DNA of 64,000 nt from Janibacter cremeus (GTDB lineage Bacteria > Actinomycetota > Actinomycetes > Actinomycetales > Dermatophilaceae), in assembly GCF_029395675.1 (NCBI RefSeq), contig NZ_CP115184.1:868001-932000 (forward strand). The letters run 5' to 3'. Below are positions 35,088-43,952 of the stretch, one piece after another. The notes beneath the pieces were generated by a model. The model was not told the DNA's origin and did no database searches. It saw only the letters and a program-made list of their open reading frames with translations. Position numbers and translations under genes: made by a program. Numbering within the stretch: the stretch's first letter is position 1; each line of letters begins with the position of its first letter.

Positions 35088-36170
35088 ATGGCCAGGACAC
35101 CGGCGGCAGTCGTGACGGCAGGGGAGCGGGAGGTACGGGTCTCGAGCCCCGATCGGGTCGTGTACGAGGAGACCGCCCGCACCCCTGCGATCACCAAGCT
35201 CGAGGTCTGCGAGTACGTCGCCGCCGTCGGCGCGACGATGATGCGCACGATCGGTGAGCGTCCCACCGCCATGGAGCGCTGGCCGGACGGCTGGCGCGAG
35301 GGGATGCGCCTGGCGGTCGGGCCCAAGGACGGCGACGCCGACGGTTTCTACCAGAAGAGGCTTCCCCGGGGCGCGCCCGACTACGTCGAGACCGTCGACA
35401 TCACCTTCCCGAGCGGACGCACGGCCGCCGAGCTGTGCCCGACGGAGCCGGCGGCGCTGGTCTGGGCGGCGCACATGGGCACCCTGACCTTCCATCCCTG
35501 GCCGGTGCGGCGGCCCGACGTCGACCACCCGGACGAGCTGCGGATCGACCTCGACCCGCAGGAGGGCACCGACTTCGCCGACGCGCAACGGGTCGCCGGG
35601 CTCGCCCGCGAGCTGCTGGAGGAGCTCGGTCTGCGGGGCTACCCCAAGACGAGCGGCAACCGCGGGATCCACATCTACGTGCGCATCGAGCCCCGGTGGT
35701 CCTTCGAGGAGGTGCGGCACGCGGCGATCGGGTTCGGCCGCGAGCTCGAGCGGCGTGACGAGGGGGTGACGACGGCCTGGTGGAAGGAGGAGCGCGGCGA
35801 GCGGATCTTCGTCGACTACAACCAGAACAACCGCGACCGCACGATCGCCGGGGCCTGGAGCCTGCGGGCGCGGCCCGGCGCACCCGTGAGCACGCCGATG
35901 ACGTGGGAGCAGCTCGCGGCCGTCACCGACCCGCGCGAGTACAACCTGACCACGGTCCTCGACCACCTCGCCGACGGCGACCCGTGGATCGACATGGACG
36001 AGCGGGGCCACTCGCTGGATCCGCTGCTCGAGCTGTGGGAGACCCTGCCCGGTGGCGAGCTGAGCTTCCCGCCCGACTACCCCAAGATGCCCGGCGAGCC
36101 CCCACGGGTGCAGCCGAGCAAGAAGGTCGCCGAGCACTGGGACGAGGAGGGCAACCGGATCGAGGGCTGA
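35088..36170 (+). CDS. LigD-type polymerase/primase domain protein
   Basis: This is a 360-residue stand-alone polymerase domain of the archaeo-eukaryotic primase family found in bacterial non-homologous end joining (LigD PolDom). Key parts are the metal-site DxD in ELRIDLDPQEG, SGNRGIHIYVRIE with the catalytic-loop residues, and IFVDYNQNNRDRTIAGAWSLRARPGAPVSTPM near residues 240-270. It fills gaps with ribonucleotides at double-strand breaks together with Ku and a ligase. Here it is separate from the ligase, which is encoded convergently 14 bp away. Ku is not in this window. The mRNA is probably leaderless. Confidence 0.9.
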   Translation: MARTPAAVVTAGEREVRVSSPDRVVYEETARTPAITKLEVCEYVAAVGATMMRTIGERPTAMERWPDGWREGMRLAVGPKDGDADGFYQKRLPRGAPDYVETVDITFPSGRTAAELCPTEPAALVWAAHMGTLTFHPWPVRRPDVDHPDELRIDLDPQEGTDFADAQRVAGLARELLEELGLRGYPKTSGNRGIHIYVRIEPRWSFEEVRHAAIGFGRELERRDEGVTTAWWKEERGERIFVDYNQNNRDRTIAGAWSLRARPGAPVSTPMTWEQLAAVTDPREYNLTTVLDHLADGDPWIDMDERGHSLDPLLELWETLPGGELSFPPDYPKMPGEPPRVQPSKKVAEHWDEEGNRIEG

Positions 36171-36184
36171 GCCCCCGCGACCCC

Positions 36185-37243
36185 TCAGTCGGCGAGGACC
36201 TCGCCCAGGTCGTAGGCCGCGGCCCGGTCGATCTGGTCCAGCGTGCACGACTCCGGATCGCGGTCGGGCCGCCAGCGCAGGAACTGCACCGTGTGCCGGA
36301 AGCGGTGCCCCTCGAGCTGGTCGAAGGCGACCTCGACCACCCGCTCGGGGTGCAGCGGCACGAACGAGACGTCCTTGCCCGAGGAGAAGCGTGACCGGTC
36401 GGTCTCGGCGTGCTCGACCGAGCCGTCCGCGTCCCGTCGCACGAGCGGCTCGAGCTCGTCCACGAGCTCCAGACGCCGCTTCGCCGTGAAGGCCGCGATC
36501 CCACCGACGTTGAAGAGCTGGTCACCGTCGTAGAGGCCGAGCAGCAGCGAGCCGACGCCCTGCCCGGACTTGTGCACGCGGTAGCCGGTGACGACCGCCT
36601 CCGCGGTGCGCTTGTGCTTGATCTTGAGCATCGTGCGTCTGCCCGGCTGGTACGTCGAGGTGAGCGCCTTGGCCACGACCCCGTCCAGCCCGGCGCCCTC
36701 GAAACGCACGAACCAGTCGCGTGCCTCGTCCGCGTCCCGCGTCACCCTCGTCAGGTGCAGCGGCGCCCCCTTCGCCATCGCGGTGAAGACCGACTCGAGC
36801 TGCTCCCGACGGCGGGCGAAGGGGGACCCGGTCACGTCCTCGTCGCCGAGGGCCAGCAGGTCGAAGGCGATGAGCTCCGCCGGTGTCTGCGCGGACAGCG
36901 TGGTGATGCGCGACGCGGCTGGGTGGATCCGCTGGCCGAGTGCCTCCCAGTCCAGCCGCTGCGCCCCCGGCTCACCGCTGCGGACGACGATCTCGCCGTC
37001 GATCACGACCCGGTCGGGCAGGTGCTCGCGGCAGGCGTCGACGAGCTCGGGGAAGTACCGGGTGAGGGGCTTCTTGCCGCGGCTGGCCAGCTCGACGTCG
37101 TCGCCGTCCTTGACGACGAGACACCGGAACCCGTCCCACTTCGGCTCGTAGGAGTACCCCCCGTCGACGGCGTCGCTCGCCGGCACCTCCGTGACGGCCT
37201 TGGCGAGCATCGGGGACAGGTCGAGGTCGGGAAGGGGTGTCAC
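36185..37243 (-). CDS. ligC: ATP-dependent DNA ligase, LigC/LigD type
   Basis: This is a 352-residue ATP-dependent DNA ligase with adenylation and OB domains only. The nucleotidyl-transfer motif I is EPKWDGFR with the AMP-accepting Lys35. Motif III/IIIa (AFDLLALGD), motif IV (EGLDGVVAK, here GAGLDGVVAK) and motif V (MLKIKHKRTAEAVVTGY) follow in order. Size and sequence fit LigC, the backup and NHEJ or repair ligase of actinobacteria. The GTG start follows GAATGT closely, probably leaderless. It converges on the polymerase gene, giving a split LigD-like pair. Confidence 0.91.
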   Translation of the reverse strand: MTPLPDLDLSPMLAKAVTEVPASDAVDGGYSYEPKWDGFRCLVVKDGDDVELASRGKKPLTRYFPELVDACREHLPDRVVIDGEIVVRSGEPGAQRLDWEALGQRIHPAASRITTLSAQTPAELIAFDLLALGDEDVTGSPFARRREQLESVFTAMAKGAPLHLTRVTRDADEARDWFVRFEGAGLDGVVAKALTSTYQPGRRTMLKIKHKRTAEAVVTGYRVHKSGQGVGSLLLGLYDGDQLFNVGGIAAFTAKRRLELVDELEPLVRRDADGSVEHAETDRSRFSSGKDVSFVPLHPERVVEVAFDQLEGHRFRHTVQFLRWRPDRDPESCTLDQIDRAAAYDLGEVLAD

Positions 37244-37289
37244 TCGTCACATTCTGCCCCTTTCGTCCCGGATTTGAGACCATGGTCCC

Positions 37290-38459
37290 GTGACGACGAC
37301 GAGGACCGTGGCCGAGCGCGCAGTGACCTACGGGTCCGTCGCCGCCGCGTCCGCGCTCGTGGGAGCCGGCTCCGTCTGGGTCGGGGGAGCGACCTACTTC
37401 GCCCGCCGCGTCCTCACCCCGGACCCGATCCGCCCCGACGACACCGTCGTCCACGTCGTGCACTCCGACAGCGTCACGCTCTCGGGCACCGATGACATCC
37501 TCGTCCCCGGCCGCTACGGGCTCTGGCTCGACGGCGGCAGGGGTCATGCCCGCGTGGGCGGCGTCCTCGAGGTCGACCACCGGCGCCAGCGGGTGCGCCG
37601 CGAGCTCCTCGGGGTGGACCGCGGGACGCTGCAGCCGGGTCCCGCTCGCTTCAACGGCTACTACTGGGGACGCGACCCGCAGACCGACCTCGGCCTGCCG
37701 ACCGAGGACGTGGTCGTCCCCGCCGGGCTCGGGCCGATGCCCGCCTGGATCACGCCGGCCCCGCACGGCACCGGTGACCGCTGGGCGATCCTCGTCCACG
37801 GTCGCGGCGCCCAGCGCATCGAGGCGATCCGGGCCATCCCCGCGCTGCACGAGGCGGGCCTGACCTGCCTGGTGCCGAGCTACCGCAACGACGGCGAGGC
37901 GCCGGTGGGGCCCGACGGGCGCTACAACCTCGGCCTGTCGGAGTGGCGCGACATCGAGGACGCCGTCTCGCTGGCCGTGGCCCGTGGTGCCCAGGAGATC
38001 GTCCTCGTCGGGTGGTCCATGGGCGGCGCGATCGTGCTGCAGTTCCTCGACCGCTCGCCCCTCTCCAGCGTCGTCTCGCGGGCCGTGCTCGACGGCCCCG
38101 TCGTCGACTGGGGTGACGTGCTCAAGCACCACGCGGACCTGCACCGCGTCCCCGCACCCGTCTCCCACCTGGGCAGTGCCCTGATGGGGCAGCACTGGGC
38201 CAAGCGCCTCGTCGGGGTCTCGGAGAGCGTCGACGTCGCCAGGACGGACTGGGTCGCCCGGGCCGAGGAGCTGCACCATCCGATGCTCCTCATCCACTCG
38301 CGCGACGACGAGTTCGTGCCCGTGGGGCCGAGCGAGTCGCTCGCGCAGGTGCGGCCCGACCTGATCACCTTCGAGCCCTGGTCGCTCGCGCGGCACTGCA
38401 AGGAGTGGAATGTCGATCCGCGGCGCTGGAACGCCGTGGTCGCCGACTTCGTCCGCTGA
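37290..38459 (+). CDS. Alpha/beta hydrolase with N-terminal membrane anchor
   Basis: This is a 389-residue hydrolase. An N-terminal hydrophobic segment (SVAAASALVGAGSVWVGGATYF, about residues 16-37) is probably an anchor or uncleaved signal. The C-terminal two-thirds is an alpha/beta-hydrolase fold with oxyanion region AILVHGRG, nucleophile elbow GWSMGG (Ser near residue 243), acid in SRDDEFVP and catalytic His in ARHCKEWN. Substrate unknown; esterase or lipase-like activity is likely. It is divergent from ligC and converges on the RibD-like gene 22 bp away. Confidence 0.86.
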   Translation: MTTTRTVAERAVTYGSVAAASALVGAGSVWVGGATYFARRVLTPDPIRPDDTVVHVVHSDSVTLSGTDDILVPGRYGLWLDGGRGHARVGGVLEVDHRRQRVRRELLGVDRGTLQPGPARFNGYYWGRDPQTDLGLPTEDVVVPAGLGPMPAWITPAPHGTGDRWAILVHGRGAQRIEAIRAIPALHEAGLTCLVPSYRNDGEAPVGPDGRYNLGLSEWRDIEDAVSLAVARGAQEIVLVGWSMGGAIVLQFLDRSPLSSVVSRAVLDGPVVDWGDVLKHHADLHRVPAPVSHLGSALMGQHWAKRLVGVSESVDVARTDWVARAEELHHPMLLIHSRDDEFVPVGPSESLAQVRPDLITFEPWSLARHCKEWNVDPRRWNAVVADFVR

Positions 38460-38481
38460 CCTCCCGCACGTCGAGCGGGGG

Positions 38482-39159
38482 TCAGCGCACCGGGCACCAG
38501 AGGCCGAGCAGGGTCCCGTCCTCCTCGAGCAGGTGGCGGCAGGTGAGGTCGACGTCGACATCGGCGCCGTCGAGCAGACGCGGGTGGTCCCCTCGGGCAC
38601 CGCCGACGAGATTCGGCGTCCAGGACAGGGCGAGCTCGTCGACGAGGCCGAGGGCGACCAGCTCGGCGGCGAGCGTGGGACCCCCTTCGCTGAGCACGTG
38701 GGGACCGATCTCCCGACGCACGCGCCCGAGCAGCCGGGGCAGGTCGACGCCGTCCTGCCCGCAGATCCAGACCGACTCGCTCGCGGTGGCACCCGAGGCC
38801 GCGGTCGTCGCGAGGACCACGCCCTCCTGCCCCCGCACGGAGTCCGGCAGCTCGGGATGGCCCGAGACGACGACGACGGGGAGACGGGCCGGGCCGTACT
38901 CCTCGGCCCGCACCGTCCCTGCCCCGACGAGGAGGACATCGGCCGCCCGGCGCATCGCCGTGAAGCCACGGTGGTCGGCCGCGGAGTTGATCGTCCCCGA
39001 GCGGCCGTCGGGACCGGTTGCCGCCCCGTCGAGCGTGGTGACGAAGTTCAGCCGCAGGAGCGGCCCCGCTGCGGCGTAGAGGGCATCGAGGTCGTCGCTG
39101 GTGAGCTCGTCACCGGGGGAGACGCGGGCGGCGGCGTGGTCACAGGTCAGGACGCGCAT
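38482..39159 (-). CDS. Pyrimidine reductase/RibD C-terminal (dihydrofolate reductase-like) protein
   Basis: This is a 225-residue protein of the RibD C-terminal / DHFR-like family, NADPH-dependent. Features are RLNFVTTLDGAATGPDGRSGTIN (substrate loop), ADVLLVGAGTVRAEEYGP (cofactor loop) and VLSEGGPTLAAELVALGLVDEL. It lacks the deaminase domain of full RibD, so it may reduce a riboflavin-pathway intermediate or another pteridine-like substrate; no rib genes are adjacent. The ATG at 39159 has CAGACT 6 bases upstream on the reverse strand, consistent with a leaderless transcript. It is divergent from ppk2. Confidence 0.84.
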   Translation of the reverse strand: MRVLTCDHAAARVSPGDELTSDDLDALYAAAGPLLRLNFVTTLDGAATGPDGRSGTINSAADHRGFTAMRRAADVLLVGAGTVRAEEYGPARLPVVVVSGHPELPDSVRGQEGVVLATTAASGATASESVWICGQDGVDLPRLLGRVRREIGPHVLSEGGPTLAAELVALGLVDELALSWTPNLVGGARGDHPRLLDGADVDVDLTCRHLLEEDGTLLGLWCPVR

Positions 39160-39165
39160 GCCGCG

Positions 39166-39198
39166 AGTCTGCCCCACGAGGGCCGTGGCTGACATGAT
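39166..39198. promoter_or_regulatory. Divergent leaderless promoters of the reductase gene and ppk2
   Basis: CAGACT on the reverse strand (39166-39171) stands 6 bases before the reductase ATG. CATGAT on the forward strand (39193-39198) stands 6 bases before the ppk2 ATG at 39205. The coding sequences are only 45 bp apart. Confidence 0.5.
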
Positions 39199-39204
39199 CG
39201 ACGG

Positions 39205-40080
39205 ATGGGCAAGGACACGAAGTCGGGCACGAAGAAGACCTCCTCGAGCACGCCGTACCGGGATGCCCTGCGCGTGGAGCCGGGCTCCGACCCGGCCGCC
39301 ATCGACACCCGCGCCACCCCGATCTTCGACGGCGGCAAGACGAAGGGCAAGGAGGCGCTGGCTGATCTGGCCAAGCCCGTCTCGGACCTGCAGGAGCGGC
39401 TCTTCGCCGAGGCGACCACCGGGGGTCGACGCAGCATCCTGCTGGTCATCCAGGGCATGGACACCGCCGGCAAGGGCGGCGTGATGCGTCACGTCGTCGG
39501 CAACGTCGACCCCCAGGGCGTGGCGATCACCGCGTTCAAGGCGCCGACGGACGAGGAGCTGGAGCACTCCTTCCTCTGGCGCATCCGCAAGGCCCTCCCG
39601 CAGCCCGGGCAGATCGGTGTCTTCGACCGTAGCCACTACGAGGACGTCCTCGTCGCGCGCGTCCACGACCTCGTGCCCAGGACGCAGCTGTCACGTCGCT
39701 ACACGCAGATCAACACCTTCGAGGAGGACGTGGCCGGCTCGGGCGCGACGATCATCAAGGTGATGCTGCACATCAGCAAGGACGAGCAGAAGGAGCGCCT
39801 GGCCGAGCGGCTCGAGCGGCCGGACAAGTACTGGAAGTTCAGCCCCGGCGACATCGACGAGCGCGCCCACTGGGACGAGTACCAGGAGGCCTATCGCATC
39901 GCGATCGACCGGTGCTCCACCGGCATCGCCCCGTGGTACGTCGTGCCGGCGGACCGCAAGTGGTACGCCCGGCTGGCCGTGATGAACCTGCTCAAGGAGC
40001 ACCTCGAGGCACTGGACCTGCAGTGGCCGGCGGCGCACTTCGACGTCGAGGAGCAGCAGAAGCGGCTCAGGAGGTCCTGA
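39205..40080 (+). CDS. ppk2: Polyphosphate kinase 2 family protein
   Basis: This is a 291-residue PPK2, transferring phosphate between polyphosphate and nucleotides, usually regenerating NDP/NTP from polyphosphate. Walker A GMDTAGKGG is at residues 84-92 and the Walker B-like FDRSHYEDV around Asp141. The lid segment (RLERPDKYWKFSPGDIDERAHWDEY) is intact. The class (I, II or III, hence AMP or ADP specificity) cannot be set by eye. It converges on aidB with 12 bp between stops. Confidence 0.92.
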   Translation: MGKDTKSGTKKTSSSTPYRDALRVEPGSDPAAIDTRATPIFDGGKTKGKEALADLAKPVSDLQERLFAEATTGGRRSILLVIQGMDTAGKGGVMRHVVGNVDPQGVAITAFKAPTDEELEHSFLWRIRKALPQPGQIGVFDRSHYEDVLVARVHDLVPRTQLSRRYTQINTFEEDVAGSGATIIKVMLHISKDEQKERLAERLERPDKYWKFSPGDIDERAHWDEYQEAYRIAIDRCSTGIAPWYVVPADRKWYARLAVMNLLKEHLEALDLQWPAAHFDVEEQQKRLRRS

Positions 40081-40092
40081 CCGCTCCGACGG

Positions 40093-41766
40093 CTACACGG
40101 ATGCCGAGGCCCGGTGGATGGCGGTGGCCCCGGCCAGGGTGACGAGGTCGGGATCCAGGGTGCCGAAGTTGATCGTCTTGGCCCCGCCCAGGCGCGAGGC
40201 CACGAAGGCCTCGGCCATGTCGCCGGGGGAGTGGGCGACCATGAGGCTCGCCTGCAGGGCCAGCGCGAGGCGCTCGACGAGCTGCCGCGAGCCCATCGCC
40301 ACCCGCTCGGCGTCCTGCCCCCCGAGCTCGCTGCAGTCGCGCTCGAGGTCGTCCAGTGCGGCGTCGAGGACGGGAAGCTGTCCGCGGGCGACGGAGGCCT
40401 CCTTGAGCAGCGCCATGAGCGAGGCCGGTTCCTTGGCGATTGCCCGGAGCACGTCCAGCGCGTTGACATTGCCCGAGCCCTCCCAGATCGAGTTCAGGGG
40501 AGCCTGCCGGTAGAGCCGGGCCATGCCGTGCTCCTCGACGTAGCCGTTGCCGCCGAGGCACTCCATGGCCTCCGCGGTGAAGGTCGAGGCGCGCTTGCAG
40601 ACCCAGTACTTGCCGACCGCGACCCCGAGCCGGGTCAGCTCGGTGTCACCCTCGTCGAGCGCGTGGGCCAGACGCAGCCCGAGCAGGGTGGCGGCCTCGG
40701 ACTCGAGGGCGAGGTCGGTGAGGACGTTGCGCATGAGCGGCTGGTCGACGAGGGCGCGCCCGAAGGCGACGCGGTGCTGCGTGTGGTGGACCGCCCGCGT
40801 CAGGGACGCGCGCATCGTCGCGGCCGAGCCGAGGATGCAGTCCAGCCGGGTCGTGGCGACCATGTCGATGATCGCGCGGACCCCGCGACCCTCCTCGCCG
40901 ACGAGCGCGCCCCAGGTGCCGTCGAGCTCGACCTCGGAGGAGGCGTTGGAGCGGTCGCCGAGCTTGTCCTTCAACCGCTGTAGGGCGAAGGGGTTGCGTG
41001 TCCCGTCCTCGAGGACTCGGGGTACGAGGAAGCAGCTCGGGGCGGCGTCGGGAGTGGTCTTGGCCAGCACGAGGAAGACATCGCTCATGGGCGCCGAGCA
41101 GAACCACTTGTGCCCGCTCAGTCGGTAGGTCTGCCCGGTCATCGGCCCGCCGGGCGCAGCGACCGCGTGGGTGGTGTTCGCCCGCACGTCCGAGCCGCCC
41201 TGCTTCTCGGTCATCCCCATGCCGGCGATGACACCGGACTTCGTCCCCGCCTCGCGCAGTCCGAAGTGGTAGTCCCGGGAGGCCAGCTTCTCCTCCCACC
41301 GTGCCGCGAGCTCGGGTGAGTGGCGAAGGGCGGGGACGGCGGCGTTGGTCATCGTGATCGGGCAGATGTGGCCCGGCTCGACCTGGCTCCAGGTGATCAG
41401 GCCGGCCGCCCGGCGCACGTGTGCACCGCTCCCTTCACGCTGTGTCCATGCCTCGCCGGTGAGACCGGCGCCGGCGGCGGTACGCATCAGCTCGTGCCAG
41501 CCGGGGTCGAACTCGACCTCGTCGACGCGGTGGCCGAAGCGGTCGTGGGTGACCAGCCGCGGGGTGTTGCGGTGGGCGCGGTCGGCCCAGCCAGCGGCCT
41601 CCTCGGAGCCTGCGAGGAGGCCGAGTGCGGTCAGCTCGTCCACCGACGTCTCGTGCTGCGCGGCGGGGACCCAGCGGGCCACCCCCTCCACGAGCGCCGG
41701 GTCCGTGGAGAAGACGTCCTGGCCGCCCAGGGGTGGGGGCTGGTTGGTCACCTCGTGCGTGGGCAT
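40093..41766 (-). CDS. aidB: AidB-like acyl-CoA dehydrogenase family protein
   Basis: This is a 557-residue flavoprotein resembling E. coli AidB, a DNA-binding acyl-CoA-dehydrogenase relative induced in the adaptive response to alkylation. Features are the N-terminal AidB-type region (NQPPPLGGQDVFSTDPALVEGV), GMGMTEKQGGSDVRANTT around FAD, and EAMECLGGNGYVEEHGMARLYRQAPLNSIWEGSGNV. The family-typical length is about 540. On the reverse strand TAGGCT is 6 bases before the ATG, so its mRNA is probably leaderless. No ada/alkA genes are adjacent. A true acyl-CoA dehydrogenase role is the alternative. Confidence 0.88.
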   Translation of the reverse strand: MPTHEVTNQPPPLGGQDVFSTDPALVEGVARWVPAAQHETSVDELTALGLLAGSEEAAGWADRAHRNTPRLVTHDRFGHRVDEVEFDPGWHELMRTAAGAGLTGEAWTQREGSGAHVRRAAGLITWSQVEPGHICPITMTNAAVPALRHSPELAARWEEKLASRDYHFGLREAGTKSGVIAGMGMTEKQGGSDVRANTTHAVAAPGGPMTGQTYRLSGHKWFCSAPMSDVFLVLAKTTPDAAPSCFLVPRVLEDGTRNPFALQRLKDKLGDRSNASSEVELDGTWGALVGEEGRGVRAIIDMVATTRLDCILGSAATMRASLTRAVHHTQHRVAFGRALVDQPLMRNVLTDLALESEAATLLGLRLAHALDEGDTELTRLGVAVGKYWVCKRASTFTAEAMECLGGNGYVEEHGMARLYRQAPLNSIWEGSGNVNALDVLRAIAKEPASLMALLKEASVARGQLPVLDAALDDLERDCSELGGQDAERVAMGSRQLVERLALALQASLMVAHSPGDMAEAFVASRLGGAKTINFGTLDPDLVTLAGATAIHRASASV

Positions 41767-41772
41767 GGGTGC

Positions 41773-41778
41773 AGCCTA
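41773..41778 (-). promoter_or_regulatory. -10 box of leaderless aidB mRNA
   Basis: TAGGCT (reverse strand) stands 6 bases before the aidB ATG, the same hexamer and spacing as before the LigD-type polymerase gene at 35088. Confidence 0.55.
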
Positions 41779-41866
41779 CGAGTGGGGTCCGCGGGGTGGG
41801 AACGGGCCTCCTCGGGGGTCGCGTCCCCCGGCATTCCGGGCGAGTCGGCCGGTGCCCACGCCCAGT

Positions 41867-41896
41867 TTGGAATTGGCGGAAGCTATGGGCTAATCT
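41867..41896 (+). promoter_or_regulatory. Promoter of the tRNA-Gly/Cys/Val cluster
   Basis: TTGGAA at 41867-41872 and TAATCT at 41891-41896 are separated by 18 bp in a locally AT-richer stretch 40 bp before the first tRNA. This is a good sigma-70 type promoter. Confidence 0.65.
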
Positions 41897-41935
41897 TCCA
41901 CAGCACGCCGACGCAGAGAAGCGGCAAGCGTGAGT

Positions 41936-42008
41936 GCGGATGTAGCTCAGTTGGTAGAGCGCAACCTTGCCAAGGTTGAGGTCGCCGGTTCGAGGCCGGT
42001 CATCCGCT
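41936..42008 (+). tRNA. tRNA-Gly(GCC)
   Basis: The 73-nt cloverleaf has acceptor GCGGATG pairing with CATCCGC, D-arm with AGCTCAGTTGGTAGAGC, anticodon GCC at 41969-41971 between CAACC and GGTTG, and T-loop TTCGAGG. No CCA is encoded. Confidence 0.95.
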
Positions 42009-42030
42009 CGGAAGGTTCACCGCCTTCATT

Positions 42031-42101
42031 GGTGGAGTGGCCGAGAGGCGAGGCAACGGCCTGCAAAGCCGTCTACACGGGTTCAAATCCCGTCTCCACC
42101 T
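42031..42101 (+). tRNA. tRNA-Cys(GCA)
   Basis: The 71-nt tRNA has acceptor GGTGGAG with CTCCACC, anticodon GCA at 42063-42065 in ACGGCCTGCAAAGCCGT, and T-loop TTCAAAT. It lies 22 bp after tRNA-Gly, so both are in one transcript. Confidence 0.94.
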
Positions 42102-42143
42102 CGACCATGCAGAGCCTGCATGGAGCTGTGAGTGCACAGTCTC

Positions 42144-42215
42144 GGGCGATTGGCGCAGCGGTAGCGCGCTTCCTTGACACGGAAGAGGTCACTGGTTCAA
42201 ACCCAGTATCGCCCA
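42144..42215 (+). tRNA. tRNA-Val(GAC)
   Basis: The 72-nt tRNA has acceptor GGGCGAT with ATCGCCC, anticodon GAC at 42176-42178, and T-loop TTCAAAC. CCA follows at 42216-42218. It is the third member of the cluster. Confidence 0.94.
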
Positions 42216-42226
42216 CCAGCACGGGA

Positions 42227-42260
42227 GGCCCCCGACCAGCGGCGACGCCGGTCGGGGGCC
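42227..42260 (+). terminator. Terminator of the tRNA cluster
   Basis: GGCCCCCGACC pairs with GGTCGGGGGCC around a 12-base loop just after tRNA-Val, followed by TTCGTCG. Confidence 0.8.
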
Positions 42261-42312
42261 TTCGTCGTGCCCGGGGGGTGCCGTGGCTCGCGGTGGGTCG
42301 CCGCACCCGGAC

Positions 42313-42337
42313 GTGTCATGTCGCGGCGAGCGGGTAG
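42313..42337 (+). promoter_or_regulatory. SigB-type promoter candidate of the FAD/Rieske gene
   Basis: GTGT, 15 bases, then GGGTAG matches the actinobacterial general-stress consensus GNNT-N14-16-GGGTA. It lies about 80 bp before the ATG at 42419. The same motif with identical spacing occurs twice more within 3 kb, around a SigB/F-type sigma gene. Confidence 0.5.
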
Positions 42338-42418
42338 GACAGCGGCGACCGTCGAGCGCCATGCCGGGACGGGAACCGCCGGCTCCCGCGGGACCTGGTC
42401 TGACGAGAGGAACCCACG

Positions 42419-43909
42419 ATGACTTCTTTGTGGCTGCAGGACCGAGAGTCCTTCCCTTCGGACTCGCTCGACGGGGGCAGGGTCCAGGACGTGGTCGTGG
42501 GCGCGGGGATCACCGGCCTGGTGACCGCACTGCTCCTCGCCCGTGCCGGCCGGCAGGTGGTCGTCCTCGAGGCCCGCACGCCGGGCGCCGTCACCACCGG
42601 CAACTCCACCGCCAAGGTGTCGCTCCTCCAGGCGACGCGCTACTCGCAGCTGCTGGGCAGGCACTCCGAGGACGTCGTGCGCGCGTACGTCGAGGGCAAC
42701 CGGGAGGGTCTGGAATGGTTGCTGCGCTATTGCGCCGAGCACGACGTGGGCGTGCTCCGGCGCCCGGCCGTGACCTATGCGTCCGACGGCGGCGAGGGTC
42801 TGCGGCGTGCCAAGGAGGAGCACGAGGCGGCGCGGTACCTCGACTTGGGGGTGCGGTGGGAGCACGACCTTCCGGTCCCCTTTCCCACGTCCGGGGGCAC
42901 GGTCCTCGACGAGCAGGCCGAGGTCGACCCGATGGCAGTCGTGGATGCGCTCGTGAAGGACCTGCGCGCCCACGGTGGCCGGATCGTCACCGGGAGCCGC
43001 GTGCGCGGGGTCACCGGCACCGGGCAGCTGACCGTCGAGTGCCGGGGCGGGCCGTCCGTGGTGTGTGACCAGCTCGTCCTCGCCACCGGGACACCGGTCC
43101 TCGACCGGGGTCTGCACTTCGCCCGGCTCAGCCCGGAGCGTTCCTACGCGCTCGCCCTGGAGCACCCGGCCCCGCCGGAGATGATGCTCATCTCGTCCCA
43201 CGGGCCCAGCAGGTCCCTCCGTGATGCCCGGGCCGGCGACGCGCGGCTGCTGCTCGTCGGCGGGGAGGGCCACACCGTCGGGCGCACCGACTCCGAGCGC
43301 CTGCACGTGGACCGACTGCGACGATGGACCCGGGAGCACTTCCCCGAGGCGACGGAGGTCGCGCACTGGTCGGCACAGGACTACGGCTCGCACGACCTGC
43401 TCCCCGTCATCGACACGATGCCCGGCAGCTCGGAGCGCATCCACGTGGCCACCGGGTACGGGAAGTGGGGCATGACCAACGGCGTCGCGGCGGCACTCGC
43501 GACGGCCGCGCGCATCCTCGACGGCCACGTGCCGTGGGCGCGGAGGCTGCAGGACCGACCGGTACGGGCGGGTGCCGTGCGTGGGTTCGCCGCCATCAAT
43601 GCCGGTGTCGTCGCCTCGGGGGCCAGGCACGTCGCCGGCGCCGCCCTGCGACCGCTCGACGACACGACGCCGGCCGAGGGGGAGGGTGTCGTCGGTCGGC
43701 GCGGGCCGGTGCCCACGGCGGTCTCCACCGTCGATGGGCGCACCTGTGCCCTCTCGGCCGTGTGCACCCACCTCGGTGGCGTCGTGGAGTGGAACGATGC
43801 CGAGCAGTCCTGGGACTGCTCGCTGCACGGCTCCCGATTCAGCCCCTCCGGGGAGGTGCTGGAAGGACCGGCGACCCGCCCCCTTCGCCCTGCCCGCGGG
43901 AGCGACTGA
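42419..43909 (+). CDS. FAD-dependent oxidoreductase with C-terminal Rieske domain
   Basis: This is a 496-residue two-domain flavoprotein. The N-terminal DAO-type FAD domain has DVVVGAGITGLVTALLLARAG (about residues 23-43) and LEARTPGAVTTGNSTAKVS. The Rieske [2Fe-2S] domain at the C-terminus (about 425-490) has CTHLGG and CSLHGSRF, giving the Cys-His/Cys-His ligand pairs. Such proteins probably oxidise an amine or similar substrate and pass electrons through the Rieske cluster; the substrate is unknown. A SigB-type promoter motif lies upstream and a SigB/F sigma gene is nearby, so a stress role is likely by context. The region between the tRNA terminator and the gene otherwise holds nothing coding. 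Confidence 0.87.
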   Translation: MTSLWLQDRESFPSDSLDGGRVQDVVVGAGITGLVTALLLARAGRQVVVLEARTPGAVTTGNSTAKVSLLQATRYSQLLGRHSEDVVRAYVEGNREGLEWLLRYCAEHDVGVLRRPAVTYASDGGEGLRRAKEEHEAARYLDLGVRWEHDLPVPFPTSGGTVLDEQAEVDPMAVVDALVKDLRAHGGRIVTGSRVRGVTGTGQLTVECRGGPSVVCDQLVLATGTPVLDRGLHFARLSPERSYALALEHPAPPEMMLISSHGPSRSLRDARAGDARLLLVGGEGHTVGRTDSERLHVDRLRRWTREHFPEATEVAHWSAQDYGSHDLLPVIDTMPGSSERIHVATGYGKWGMTNGVAAALATAARILDGHVPWARRLQDRPVRAGAVRGFAAINAGVVASGARHVAGAALRPLDDTTPAEGEGVVGRRGPVPTAVSTVDGRTCALSAVCTHLGGVVEWNDAEQSWDCSLHGSRFSPSGEVLEGPATRPLRPARGSD

Positions 43910-43952
43910 CCGCCGACGACGCAGTCGGCTCACCGCTGAGGTCGGGGAGCGC

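Noticed and set aside
41936..42215. Integration site at the tRNA cluster
   Set aside because: No duplicated tRNA 3' end, integrase or foreign-looking block follows the tRNAs.
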